Positions 52,150 to 60,874 of a stretch of 64,000 bases of DNA are shown piece by piece (the first letter of the stretch is position 1; each line of letters starts with the position of its first letter). The notes beneath the pieces are model-generated. The model was not told where the DNA came from. It did no database searches and saw nothing but the letters and a program-made list of their open reading frames with translations. The DNA lies in assembly GCF_002257705.1 (NCBI RefSeq), contig NZ_LSLK01000103.1, positions 4,210 to 68,209 of the forward strand, given 5' to 3'. The position numbers and the translations under genes were made by a program. The stretch is from Sporomusa silvacetica DSM 10669. Its GTDB lineage: Bacteria > Bacillota > Negativicutes > Sporomusales > Sporomusaceae.

Positions 52150-52353
52150 ATGCAGGTAAATACCTTGCGCGATATGACTGCACAATTTTCTGGAAGAAGT
52201 ACTGATGTCTTCTTAGAGTCTCACTTACTGCAGTATACCCTGGAACTAGAGACGCTGCTGCAATCGGTCAATACGGTTGCCCGGAATTTTCCGCTGGAAC
52301 TGAGCCCTGCTCAGGTTTTTATCCCGTGGTATAAAAGGAATGTTGGTAAATAG
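52150..52353 (+). CDS. AtzG-like small partner protein (DUF4089 type)
   Basis: A 67-residue helical protein. The second half (LESHLLQYTLELETLLQSV, then NFPLELSPAQVFIPWY) fits the AtzG/DUF4089 pattern of a GatC-like helical pair ending in fpL...p..vF.P. AtzG binds and activates the amidase AtzE. Placed 35 bases after the amidase and with its own ribosome site (GAGGTGAATGGATT). Recognition is by pattern and context only. Confidence 0.6.
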   Translation: MQVNTLRDMTAQFSGRSTDVFLESHLLQYTLELETLLQSVNTVARNFPLELSPAQVFIPWYKRNVGK

Positions 52354-52401
52354 AAGCTGTACTTGTTTTAACTATTTTTACAGAAGGTGAGGAGAAGGAA
52401 G

Positions 52402-53706
52402 ATGTTTAAAGAATTGACCATGATCGCTGCAGAGCTAAAACCGCTTGCTGTTGAGTTTTGTCAGCGGCTGATACGTGTACCGGCATTATCCGGACGCGAG
52501 GAAGGGGTAGCTAATTTATACCTCGCAGAAATGGAGAAACTCGGGTATGATGAGGTTTTTAGGGATGAATGGGGTAATGTTGTCGGTATCATTAAAGGAA
52601 CCGAACCAGGGCCGACCATTATGTACAACTGTCATTTAGATCACGTAGACCCTGGTGACTATAGTGAGTGGCAAGGATATGATCCATATGGCGCCGCCAT
52701 TGATATAGATGAAATGGAAAATCAGGATCGTACCGCGCTAGAAAAGACGGAAGTAATCCATGGCAGAGCTGCGTCCGACGTAAAGGGAGGCGGTGCTTGT
52801 CAGGTTTACTCGGGGGCAGCTCTTCTGAAACTCCGGGAAAAAGGGTATAAAATTACAGGTAATTTTATGTTTACCGGGGTGGTGTTGGAGGAACCTGCTG
52901 AACAACTAGGCATGATTAAACTTGTCGAAGAGACTTTGCCGGAGAAGGGGATTACTTTTGATGGTGTGGTTTCCTGTGAAGCTACCGGGCTGAAACTATA
53001 TTTAGGGCACAGGGGGCGCGTTGAACTTAAGATTACTGTTGAGGGTGTTACTTCTCATGGCAGCGCTCCTTGGTTAGGTATTAATGCCGTCAATAAGGCC
53101 GCTAAATTTATTGAAAAAGTCGAAGCATCAGTAGCCGAAAGTGCGCTTCAGGATCCGCAACTTGGACGTGCAAGTATTGCTCTGACTAATATAACCTGTT
53201 CGCCTGGCTCTATGTGTATTGTGCCTGACCGGTGTTATATAACCTATGACCGTCGGCTTGTTCCCGGCGAGACACCGGAAAGCTGTGTGCAGCAGATACA
53301 AGACATTATTGATGCTCTTTCTGCACAAGATCAGGATTTTAGGGCTACAGTCGAAATAGCCGCAGTACCTCGCATATCTTATACCGGTAAAGGTGCCACG
53401 TTGCCAAACGTTAAAGAAGCCTGGAAAATAAGCGAAACCAATCCTTTTATTCAAGCCGCATCATCAGGACTTGCGAAATTAGGCCAGCCAGTTAAATATG
53501 GTTATTGGGATTTTGGGACCGATTTATCGGTTGTATGCGGTCGTATACGCAAGCCGTCGGTTGGCTATTCACCCATGCAGGAACTGTACTGTCACCGGCC
53601 TATTGATAAAGTTAGAATTGATTACATGGAAAAAGCAATTGCCGGTAATGTGGCTATTTTTTTAGAAATGTGCCAGCTTTCCAGGGATGCATTTGTTCTT
53701 GATTAA
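52402..53706 (+). CDS. YgeY-like M20 metallohydrolase, second copy
   Basis: A 434-residue close paralogue of the gene at 44536. MYNCHLDHVDPG near 75, HGRAASDVKGGGACQVYSG near 122, TGVVLEEPAEQLGMIK near 160 and YWDFGTDLSVVCGRIRKPS near 368. Central GVTSHGSAPWLGINAVNK near 217. Two family members in one operon suggest two related N-substituted substrates or sequential steps. ATG at 52402 after GGTGAGGAGAAGGAAG. Last gene of the PucR island. Confidence 0.85.
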   Translation: MFKELTMIAAELKPLAVEFCQRLIRVPALSGREEGVANLYLAEMEKLGYDEVFRDEWGNVVGIIKGTEPGPTIMYNCHLDHVDPGDYSEWQGYDPYGAAIDIDEMENQDRTALEKTEVIHGRAASDVKGGGACQVYSGAALLKLREKGYKITGNFMFTGVVLEEPAEQLGMIKLVEETLPEKGITFDGVVSCEATGLKLYLGHRGRVELKITVEGVTSHGSAPWLGINAVNKAAKFIEKVEASVAESALQDPQLGRASIALTNITCSPGSMCIVPDRCYITYDRRLVPGETPESCVQQIQDIIDALSAQDQDFRATVEIAAVPRISYTGKGATLPNVKEAWKISETNPFIQAASSGLAKLGQPVKYGYWDFGTDLSVVCGRIRKPSVGYSPMQELYCHRPIDKVRIDYMEKAIAGNVAIFLEMCQLSRDAFVLD

Positions 53707-53739
53707 TTTTCCGCTGCAACCATATCATGCTACAACGGC

Positions 53740-53784
53740 GAAGAGGGCCTAATCCTTGTAGAATACAGGGATTAGGCCCTCTTC
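53740..53784. terminator. Long perfect hairpin at the end of the PucR island
   Basis: A 16-bp perfect stem GAAGAGGGCCTAATCC/GGATTAGGCCCTCTTC with a 13-base loop. No T-tract on either side, but it sits between two convergent transcripts. Confidence 0.65.
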
Positions 53785-53806
53785 GAGGGACAGATGGTTA
53801 TCAGTA

Positions 53807-55108
53807 TTATGCGGCAAAATCTTCAATCGTAATAACCGCATGATCCAGTAAATACTGGATTGCCTTATTTGCTTTTAAATCAAACAATACTTTCTTAACT
53901 AGCGGACCAAGGTTCTCTTTCGCATTTTTTGTATCCATGCCGATACTGGCAGCCAAAGCCTGACTACCGTTATTTAGTTCCTCATCACTTACTTCAATTT
54001 CCTTTTCTGTAATGATCTTCTCCAAGATGTAATTAGATTTCGTAATAGTTGTAGCATCTTTCCATATTTCCTTTTTGAGGGTATCCATATTGCTGTTAGT
54101 CATTTGGAAATATAGTTCAATACTTCCTCCCTGGGCTTTCAATTGGTTCGCAAATTGTTCTAGCATTGTCTTTGCCTGCGACATAATAATAGATTCAGAA
54201 ACAGTGAACGGGTACATATCCAATAAAGCATTCACAACAGCTTGTTTTTTAGCATTTGAATCCCGTTGGGCGGCCATTTCAAGTAGTTTCTGCTTACTAT
54301 CTAAACGCAATTCTTCCAGGCTATTCAGTTTTGATACTTCTTGAGCGAATTGATCATTCAGTTCTCTAAGGTGAATGTTTTCAACCTTCTTTACGGTTAC
54401 TTTGAATGAGGCACTTTTGCCAGCCACTTGAACAAGCGAGTGATCCTTCGGGAAGCAAATTTCAATATTCAAATTGTCGCCTTTTTTTACACCCACCAAT
54501 TTTTCTTCGAAACCCGGGAAAAAGGTGCCCGAGCCGAGGAGTAATTTAAAATCTTTTTCTGTCTGGTTCATGGTGGTCCCTTGTAATGAGCCTTCATAAT
54601 CAAGAGTTACGGTATCTCCAATAGCGGCAGGTTCATTCGCTTTATCAATTACTTTTTTATTTCGGGAACGCAAGTTTTGTAAATATTTATCAATAGCTTT
54701 TTCAGTTACCTCAGTATCCTTTGGTACTTTGATCTCCAGTCCTTCCAGCTTTCCGAGGGTAATTTCAGGTTTTACCGGCACACGTACTTTAACACTAACT
54801 GGTTTTCCTTTTTCTACATAACCTACTTCAATATCAGGTTCACCAATAATATTTAGTTCAAATTGCTTAATTGCAGCATAATATTCATTAGGCACAACAA
54901 AATCAAGGGCATCTTCCAAAAAAATTTCCGCTCCAAATTTCGATTCTAAAATTGTTCGAGGTGTTGCTCCGTTTCTGAAGCCGGGAATGTTATATTTCAT
55001 ACCATTCTTTTTGTACGACTTTTCCAGACCTTCTTCCAATTTCTCTGCTGCAATTACAAATTCCAAATGGGCTTCGCCGTGTTCTATCTTTTCTAACATT
55101 GCATTCAT
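53807..55108 (-). CDS. Trigger-factor-like chaperone/prolyl isomerase paralogue
   Basis: A 433-residue trigger-factor-type protein. Residues ~1-115 form the ribosome-binding domain (KNGMKYNIPGFRNGATPRTI holds the signature), ~160-245 the FKBP-like isomerase (IGDTVTLDYEGSLQGT, LLGSGTFFPGFEEKL), and the rest is the helical chaperone arms. The usual trigger factor gene lies with clpXP; this copy lies downstream of a porin gene instead, so it is probably a second, dedicated version. Ribosome site AAGGAGTACTAATAC. Confidence 0.88.
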   Translation of the reverse strand: MNAMLEKIEHGEAHLEFVIAAEKLEEGLEKSYKKNGMKYNIPGFRNGATPRTILESKFGAEIFLEDALDFVVPNEYYAAIKQFELNIIGEPDIEVGYVEKGKPVSVKVRVPVKPEITLGKLEGLEIKVPKDTEVTEKAIDKYLQNLRSRNKKVIDKANEPAAIGDTVTLDYEGSLQGTTMNQTEKDFKLLLGSGTFFPGFEEKLVGVKKGDNLNIEICFPKDHSLVQVAGKSASFKVTVKKVENIHLRELNDQFAQEVSKLNSLEELRLDSKQKLLEMAAQRDSNAKKQAVVNALLDMYPFTVSESIIMSQAKTMLEQFANQLKAQGGSIELYFQMTNSNMDTLKKEIWKDATTITKSNYILEKIITEKEIEVSDEELNNGSQALAASIGMDTKNAKENLGPLVKKVLFDLKANKAIQYLLDHAVITIEDFAA

Positions 55109-55221
55109 GTATTAGTACTCCTTAAAAATAATATTTAGCAAATTTTATTACTTTTTCTTATATATGTGGAAGTTCCACCTGGGTATTACATTCCTATGAT
55201 GGCTAGTTTAGATATTAGTAA

Positions 55222-55259
55222 GCCCTTCATAGGACACCTAGCTGTGTCCTATGAAGGGC
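55222..55259 (-). terminator. Strong hairpin after the porin gene
   Basis: GCCCTTCATAGGACAC pairs with GTGTCCTATGAAGGGC with a 6-base loop, 38 bases after the porin stop on the minus strand. T-poor, so termination could be partial, allowing some read-through to the trigger-factor gene. Confidence 0.65.
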
Positions 55260-55297
55260 AGGGGTCTCAAGAAACGCTTGTTTTAAATCCCTTAATT

Positions 55298-56791
55298 TTA
55301 ATAGAAGAACTCAATCTTCGACAGGTAAGTTTTGCCGAGGTCAGTTACGCCTCCGGTAAGATTGCTATCCTTTATCTTTAGGTCTTGAACTTCAATGGTC
55401 CAAACTACATTCTTAGCAACAGTGTTTGCCAAGGCTACGAATAAGCCTTTGATATTGTCTTGCCCCTTAAGATATGTTGGATAAGCAGTTCCTGACGTGT
55501 AGCTTACTGCTTGACCGTCAAAGCCGTTAATACCATACGGAACAGCGCCAGCATCAACACTGCGGTAAGAAACAGACCAGCCAAAGTCGTTAACCTTCTT
55601 GTAATCTACCAGCGGCTTGGCACCATAAAAGGCTGGTGGGAATTTAGTGGCGTTAGTTAGTTCTACAGCCCAGCCTTTCGGACTATCGGACAGGTGAGTT
55701 CCTGAAACATTATTAAGGCTAGTAGAAACATAGTCGCCAATGAGTAACAGTTTATCACTCAACTTGGCATCAAAACCTACTGCCCAACCTTTTGAGTTCT
55801 TAAAGCTATCGCCTGTAGTGATATTCATTGTTCCGCCAGTTCCGTTAGTACTGCTGGTACCTGAAACGTCAGACCAGTAATATCCCCCCATCACGTTCAC
55901 ATTGTTATTTACCTTAAAATTAAGTTGTGCAGTTGTAAGGGTTTGAGCATCACCTGTAGCACTTTTTGTACCATCAGCATTATAACCAGTGTTTAGAGCG
56001 GAACCATTGCCGACGATGTTATTTACCGAGCCGGTAAACCGAGTAGTGCCAATGTTTTTATCAAAACGAGCACCGTCAACACCAATTGCTTTTCCGAAAA
56101 GGCCATGTGTAAAGGGATCAAAGGGGAAACGGCCTGCACGAATACTGTCAAAACCGAGGGTATTTTTGGCTGTTACAGCAAAGATATCAGTAGTAAACGC
56201 CGTACCATCGCCGGACGCCATGTTACCAGCTTTGGTAGTAGCATTCATCCGGGCGAAAAAGGACATATTATCATTGATATTGGCATTAAATTTAATGCGT
56301 TGACGAAACTCCATTGAGTCAGAACCATGAAGTTTTACCATACCAGGAGCTTTGGCGTCATTCCCCATATAGCGGAACCGGGTTTCGCCGCCTAACCAAG
56401 TGTTAGTTTTAGCTTCTACCTTAGCTACCCGAGCGCCCAATTTGTTGAGTTCACTGGCGAATTCAGCAGATAGCTTATCAATTGTCTGCTTGTTGGTGTC
56501 ATTGGCTGTGTCATATTTATCTATTGCCTTGGCCACAATAACGGCCATTTCGTAACGGGTAATCGTTTTATCGCCTTTATAATAGCTAGCATCGTAGCCA
56601 GTAACAATACCGGCTTGTGCCAGTTTCGTTACGGCAGCATAGGCCCAGTGGTTTGCTGGAACATCGTTAAAGGATTGTGAAAGCGCAGCTTGAGCAGTGC
56701 TTGGGATCATGGTAGTTCCGCTCATGGTAACAGTCATAAGTGCCACAGGTACAATAGATAACCATTTTTTTAGTTGTTTTTTCTTGGTCAT
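55298..56791 (-). CDS. SLH-domain outer-membrane porin (OmpM-like)
   Basis: A 497-residue porin of the Negativicute type. A signal peptide (ends PSTAQAA) is followed by one SLH domain (FNDVPANHWAYAAVTKLAQA, shown complete here, and ITRYEMAVIVAKAI) that anchors the barrel to peptidoglycan, then a short coiled-coil (KLSAEFASELNKLGARVAKV) and a beta-barrel that ends in the typical aromatic C-terminus KIEFFY. This is direct evidence of a diderm cell envelope. It lies 39 bases after the AMP-ligase gene on the same strand, which suggests co-transcription with that substrate module. Confidence 0.9.
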   Translation of the reverse strand: MTKKKQLKKWLSIVPVALMTVTMSGTTMIPSTAQAALSQSFNDVPANHWAYAAVTKLAQAGIVTGYDASYYKGDKTITRYEMAVIVAKAIDKYDTANDTNKQTIDKLSAEFASELNKLGARVAKVEAKTNTWLGGETRFRYMGNDAKAPGMVKLHGSDSMEFRQRIKFNANINDNMSFFARMNATTKAGNMASGDGTAFTTDIFAVTAKNTLGFDSIRAGRFPFDPFTHGLFGKAIGVDGARFDKNIGTTRFTGSVNNIVGNGSALNTGYNADGTKSATGDAQTLTTAQLNFKVNNNVNVMGGYYWSDVSGTSSTNGTGGTMNITTGDSFKNSKGWAVGFDAKLSDKLLLIGDYVSTSLNNVSGTHLSDSPKGWAVELTNATKFPPAFYGAKPLVDYKKVNDFGWSVSYRSVDAGAVPYGINGFDGQAVSYTSGTAYPTYLKGQDNIKGLFVALANTVAKNVVWTIEVQDLKIKDSNLTGGVTDLGKTYLSKIEFFY

Positions 56792-56830
56792 GAATATCTC
56801 TCCCCTATTTCTCAATTTTATGTTCGTTAA

Positions 56831-58453
56831 TTATGATCTAATTTGTTCCGGTGAGTTTGCTCTTTTCCGCAATTCGAATTTTTGAATTTTACCTGTTGCC
56901 GTCCGAGGAAGAGAACTTACAAATTCATAATAATCGGGAATTTTGAAATCAGCGATTCGTTCCGCCAACCATGCTTTTGTTGATTCAGCATTCATAGTCC
57001 CCTTCACTTTTGGAACAATAAAGGCTTTTAATCTTTCTCCAAGCAGATTGTCAAGAACGCCGATAACAGCAACCTCAGCAACCAGTTGATTGGACTCTAA
57101 TACGCTCTCTATCTCTCGTGGATAGATATTTTCCCCGCCGCGAACAATCATGTCTCCCTTACGGTCTGTAACGAATAGATAGCCTTCATCATCAAAATAG
57201 CCTACATCCCCAGTATGCAAAAAGCCACCAGCCATAACCTTGGCAAATTCATCAGGCTTATTCAGGTATCCTGACATCACATTATCGCCTTTTATACAGA
57301 TTTGACCAATTTGGTTATTTGGCAGTATATTACCGTGCTCGTCTAGTATCTCAATTTGCTGTTCAGGATAAGGTAATCCGCACGACCCTTCCTTATAACG
57401 GCCTAGGGGCGGCTCGACGCAACATCCTCCCCCCCCTTCGGTGAGACCATATCCTACCAACAGATCAATATGGTACTGTTCTTTAAACCGCTTGCGTGTT
57501 TCAAGGGAAAGAGGACCTGCGCCGGTGTTGGCATACCTTATTTTTACTTTGGACAGATCAACTTCCTTCGCATCAATCCGACTGAGAATATAGTCAAGCA
57601 TGGTGGGAACAGCCATAATAATTGTTATCCCATATTGAATAACGGTTGGCCAGAAATCGTTAACAGAAAATTGGCGTACACAGAGAGCTTGTCCGGCATA
57701 GCTCAGAGGGTATGTAAACACACATAAGGGGCAACAGTGATACATCGGAAGAATAAGTAACATGACGTCATTGCCTGTTACGATCCCGCTCCTGTTTTGA
57801 TCACGGCATAATGACAGCCCGGCTTTGTTGGAAAGTAATATACCTTTAGGTCTTCCGGTTGTACCGGATGAATATAATAACAAAAATATGTCATCAGGGT
57901 TTTGTTTGATCAAACACTCATCATCCGGAAACTTATTCAAAACGTCGTCAAGATTATCCTGGGCTATTGTTGAATCATACTTATATTCGGTTACTACTTC
58001 GACGACAATCGGTTTGGTATTAGCATTATTTAATCCTTTGAAAAATTCAGTCATGCTATCACTAACAACAAACGCTACCTTCGGTTTTGCATCATCCAAG
58101 ATATAGGCAATTTCTGGGCCTCGTAGCATAGGCGAGATACACATCGCAATTGCTCCCAGCTTATGAGCTCCCCACATGGTGTAGTAAAATTCGGGAGAAT
58201 TCGATATCATGATAGCTATGATATCTCCTTTTTTTACACCCTTTTCTTTGAGATAGTTTGCGACCCTATTTGCCCGATCATTGGTATCCTTATAAGTTAA
58301 TGTCTGGTCATAGTAATAAACATGCGGAGCATTTGGGGTTTCATTTGAGCGTACAGTAAGCATTTGTGCGATACTCTCAAATTCCAGTTGTCGTCCTTTT
58401 AGATAAGGCTGTTGCTCCAATGGAATATATGGTATTTTGGGTCGAATAGTCAT
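56831..58453 (-). CDS. AMP-forming acyl-CoA synthetase/ligase
   Basis: A 540-residue ANL-superfamily ligase that activates a carboxylic acid with ATP and CoA. LLLYSSGTTGRPKGILLS near 190 (P-loop), LVGYGLTEGGGGCCVEPP near 325, HTGDVGYFDDEGYLFVTDRK near 405 and RTATGKIQKFELRKR with the catalytic Lys near 525. Similar in type to CaiC-like and benzoate/crotonobetaine ligases. It is in one operon with the MFS carrier (66-base gap) and the porin; a CaiB-like CoA-transferase lies nearby, so the module handles CoA esters of an imported acid of unknown identity. Confidence 0.88.
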   Translation of the reverse strand: MTIRPKIPYIPLEQQPYLKGRQLEFESIAQMLTVRSNETPNAPHVYYYDQTLTYKDTNDRANRVANYLKEKGVKKGDIIAIMISNSPEFYYTMWGAHKLGAIAMCISPMLRGPEIAYILDDAKPKVAFVVSDSMTEFFKGLNNANTKPIVVEVVTEYKYDSTIAQDNLDDVLNKFPDDECLIKQNPDDIFLLLYSSGTTGRPKGILLSNKAGLSLCRDQNRSGIVTGNDVMLLILPMYHCCPLCVFTYPLSYAGQALCVRQFSVNDFWPTVIQYGITIIMAVPTMLDYILSRIDAKEVDLSKVKIRYANTGAGPLSLETRKRFKEQYHIDLLVGYGLTEGGGGCCVEPPLGRYKEGSCGLPYPEQQIEILDEHGNILPNNQIGQICIKGDNVMSGYLNKPDEFAKVMAGGFLHTGDVGYFDDEGYLFVTDRKGDMIVRGGENIYPREIESVLESNQLVAEVAVIGVLDNLLGERLKAFIVPKVKGTMNAESTKAWLAERIADFKIPDYYEFVSSLPRTATGKIQKFELRKRANSPEQIRS

Positions 58454-58519
58454 GATTTAGCCTCCATGACATCATTTTACTTCATGTAAGCTACCCGTTT
58501 ATGGATTATTTGAAAATTC

Positions 58520-59755
58520 TCATCGAGCCACATTGGTGGTTGTGCTTTTACCCCTTTTTTCAAGAAATTTGTAGATAAGTGTTAGGGCAACACCGATGAT
58601 ATTTAAGATCATCGCAATATAAAATGCCTGTGTATAGATTCCGTTGCTAGCCTTGGCAACATTTGCTGCAATCATTGGACCGAAATAGGCGGCAATACCA
58701 AAGGCAACAAAGGTTACTCCATAGTTGACGCCGATGTTTTTCGTTCCGTAATTTTCAGCTACAAACGATGGGAAAACGGCTTGAGCCCCGCCAAAGCAAG
58801 CTCCGACTAATCCGGCGGCAAAGCCAAACATGACACTGGAAGTTGTGTTGGTCAGAAGGAAGAGCGCACAGGCTGAGATACCAAACATAAGTGCTACCGT
58901 ATTGGATCGCCCAACTTTATCTGAGATAAATCCAAAACCAACTCGCCCAGCCATGTTAAACAAGGCAATTATACTGACGTAAAAAGCAGCGACTTGTGGT
59001 TCTAACTTGAACATTGTCTGACCGATCGGTGAAGCGTGAGCTAAAATCATAAGTCCGGCCAGCGCAGCGATTGCAAACATGCAAGCCATAACATACCATA
59101 GGGGATCTTGCACCATTTGTTTCCAATTTTTGTCGTTCCCCCCTGGTTTAGCTGCTGTAACCGGCGGTACCCAGCCATCAGGCTTATAGCCAGCCGGAGC
59201 ACCTTTGATAATTAGGGAGCACAGCATAATAATGATCAAGAATGAGACACCGAGGATTTTAAAAGTGGTAAGTACTCCATAGCTGATAATTAAAGAGCTG
59301 GCAAGCGGAGCGAAAATCATTGCTCCTGAACCATACCCTGCGGCAGCCAAACCGACGGCAAGGCCCCGTTTATCAGGGAAAAATTTGTTCGTGTTGGCAA
59401 CATTGCCAGAATAAACAATCCCAGCGCCAACACCGGCAATAACTGAAAACGTTAAGTAAAGAGCTTCAGGGCTTGAAACAAATCCTGTAAAAAACATCCC
59501 TAAACTCCAAAGGATACCTCCAAGAACGATGTTAAATTTTGCCCCTTTGCGGTCTTGCAGCAGTCCACCGCAAATCATAACAATCGGTCCTGTGGCAAAG
59601 GTAATCGTAAAGGCTAAGGCAAGCGTCGTCCCACTCCACCCGAAGTGTTTCGCCAGGGGAAGAGCGAACACGCTCCAGGCGTATTGTGCTCCGATGCAAA
59701 TATTAACGATTATTGTGGCAGCAAGAATTAACCAGCGGTTATAGTTTGTTTTCAT
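58520..59755 (-). CDS. MFS transporter, OFA (oxalate/formate antiporter)-like
   Basis: A 411-residue protein with twelve hydrophobic segments. NICIGAQYAWSVFALPL near residue 18, GWSGTTLALAFTITFATGP near 40, RGLAVGLAAAGYGSGAMIF near 130 and NMAGRVGFGFISDKVGRSN near 272 fit the OFA family of organic-acid exchangers. Start ATG 59755 follows ATGGGAGGAAAGCT; an upstream in-frame codon is not favoured. It is the first gene of the sigma-54-controlled minus-strand operon (promoter at 59967) and probably imports the acid activated by the ligase. Confidence 0.88.
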   Translation of the reverse strand: MKTNYNRWLILAATIIVNICIGAQYAWSVFALPLAKHFGWSGTTLALAFTITFATGPIVMICGGLLQDRKGAKFNIVLGGILWSLGMFFTGFVSSPEALYLTFSVIAGVGAGIVYSGNVANTNKFFPDKRGLAVGLAAAGYGSGAMIFAPLASSLIISYGVLTTFKILGVSFLIIIMLCSLIIKGAPAGYKPDGWVPPVTAAKPGGNDKNWKQMVQDPLWYVMACMFAIAALAGLMILAHASPIGQTMFKLEPQVAAFYVSIIALFNMAGRVGFGFISDKVGRSNTVALMFGISACALFLLTNTTSSVMFGFAAGLVGACFGGAQAVFPSFVAENYGTKNIGVNYGVTFVAFGIAAYFGPMIAANVAKASNGIYTQAFYIAMILNIIGVALTLIYKFLEKRGKSTTTNVAR

Positions 59756-59966
59756 AGCTTTCCTCCCATTATCCGTCTTGGTAACCGGGCACGCCAAAGT
59801 TTGAAGATACCATCTCGGAATCAGTTTTTACATTAATTACTATGTCACTGCTAACACCTCCCTGTGGCCGGGAAGAATATTCAACGCATTATGTCGTTGA
59901 ATTATTCACGGTCACTTTATCAGACACAGGATCATTACCAGGTGGCCAATTATCCAATTTAAATTT

Positions 59967-59983
59967 ATGCAATATTCGTGCCA
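59967..59983 (-). promoter_or_regulatory. Sigma-54 promoter for the MFS-ligase-porin operon
   Basis: On the minus strand: TGGCAC-GAATA-TTGCAT, with the GG and GC at -24/-12 spacing. It is about 210 bases before the MFS start. Upstream binding sites are at 60022-60067. Confidence 0.85.
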
Positions 59984-60021
59984 TTCCGAAACACCCATTA
60001 TTGCTTAAGCCGAATCCTTCA

Positions 60022-60067
60022 TGGGACACAAAATTCAAATTGTGAACTCGGGTGTCCCAATTTGAAT
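60022..60067. promoter_or_regulatory. Upstream activator sites (sigma-54 regulon), pair 1
   Basis: TGGGACAC (60022-60029) and GTGTCCCA (60052-60059) face each other, 22 bases apart. The sequence TGTCCCAATTTGAAT (60053-60067) recurs exactly, inverted, at 63078-63092. An inner palindrome AAATTCAAATTG/CAATTTGAATTT overlaps it. Position upstream of the sigma-54 promoter fits an enhancer-binding site. Confidence 0.65.
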
Positions 60068-60069
60068 TT

Positions 60070-60162
60070 AGGACAAAATCGTTAGTATTTTACTTTAATG
60101 TAGAAAAGTGTAAGACGTGCCCAATGCGAGAAGGGTGTTTTAAGCCAAATGACACAGTAATA
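60070..60162 (+). pseudogene. Transposase fragment (zinc-knuckle region)
   Basis: A short frame reads SLVFYFNVEKCKTCPMREGC followed by FKPNDTVIKN, which resembles the C-terminal CxxCP...C knuckle of IS1182/DDE-type transposases. No other part of a transposase is present. It is too short to be functional. Confidence 0.45.
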
Positions 60163-60205
60163 AAAAACTGCAGCCACCCTCTAAAGGGTTCGCTGCAGTT
60201 TTTTA
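60162..60205. terminator. Bidirectional terminator
   Basis: ACTGCAGC/GCTGCAGT stem with an inner ACCCT/AGGGT pair, flanked by AAAAAA and TTTTTT, so it can stop transcription in both directions. Confidence 0.85.
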
Positions 60206-60298
60206 TTTGTTACAGTTTTCAAGTTAAAATAAGGTACTTTTGCAGGATATCTAAGAAGCCTAGGCGTCACTAGTTAGCAAGAATTGAATCGGTATCCC

Positions 60299-60715
60299 TC
60301 ACTGATGCTTACGCCGAAAGAAAGTACCTTTTGCGATAGCTATTTTTTTACCACTAGTGGAGCTTATCATACACTGGGTAGTAATGACGGAACCGCCGAA
60401 ATGAACTACCTGCCCTTCGGCAATTAGATCGTCTCCAGGTTTAGTGGCACTAAGATAATTTATCGCTAACTCTAGCGTAACTGCTGGAAACTTTGCAGCA
60501 CGTAAAATTATGCCCATACAAGTGTCGGCTAAGGTAGCTAAAATACCTCCATGAATAATGCCAAAAGCATTCATAGCGTCCTCAGTAGTGGTCAAACGGA
60601 GTCTAGAGCAATTCTCGGTCACCATTTCGACCGTTATGCCGACAGATTTAGAAAATTGACTTAAAGGTACTTGGGAAGGAGCAAGCTGTTCTTTTGCATT
60701 CTCTGTTTGATTCAT
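60299..60715 (-). CDS. PaaI-type hotdog thioesterase
   Basis: A 138-residue hotdog thioesterase. MNAFGIIHGGILATLADTCMG near 48 holds the HGG and catalytic Asp region, LELAINYLSATKPGDDLIAEG near 80. It releases CoA from dead-end or toxic acyl-CoA. It has its own sigma-54 promoter (60758) 43 bases upstream, which ties it to the CoA module. Ribosome site AAAAGGAGATTACAGG. Confidence 0.87.
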   Translation of the reverse strand: MNQTENAKEQLAPSQVPLSQFSKSVGITVEMVTENCSRLRLTTTEDAMNAFGIIHGGILATLADTCMGIILRAAKFPAVTLELAINYLSATKPGDDLIAEGQVVHFGGSVITTQCMISSTSGKKIAIAKGTFFRRKHQ

Positions 60716-60757
60716 CCTGTAATCTCCTTTTTATTTCTCATATTATCTCATACAATA

Positions 60758-60774
60758 ATGCAAATTGCGTGCCA
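60758..60774 (-). promoter_or_regulatory. Sigma-54 promoter for the thioesterase gene
   Basis: On the minus strand: TGGCAC-GCAAT-TTGCAT, full consensus at -24/-12 and 43 bases before the ATG. No clear copy of the upstream site is adjacent. Confidence 0.85.
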
Positions 60775-60833
60775 AGCCGCACTGTTTTGTCTAAACTAAA
60801 AGTGTACAAGAAAAGAAGCGTAATTAGAGAATT

Positions 60834-60868
60834 AAAAAAACTCAAAGGCTTGTCCTCTGAGTTTTTTG
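60834..60868. terminator. Terminator of the sigma-54 activator gene
   Basis: AAAACTCAAAGG/CCTCTGAGTTTT stem with A-rich and T-rich flanks (bidirectional), just past the activator stop on the minus strand. Confidence 0.8.
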
Positions 60869-60874
60869 TCTATC

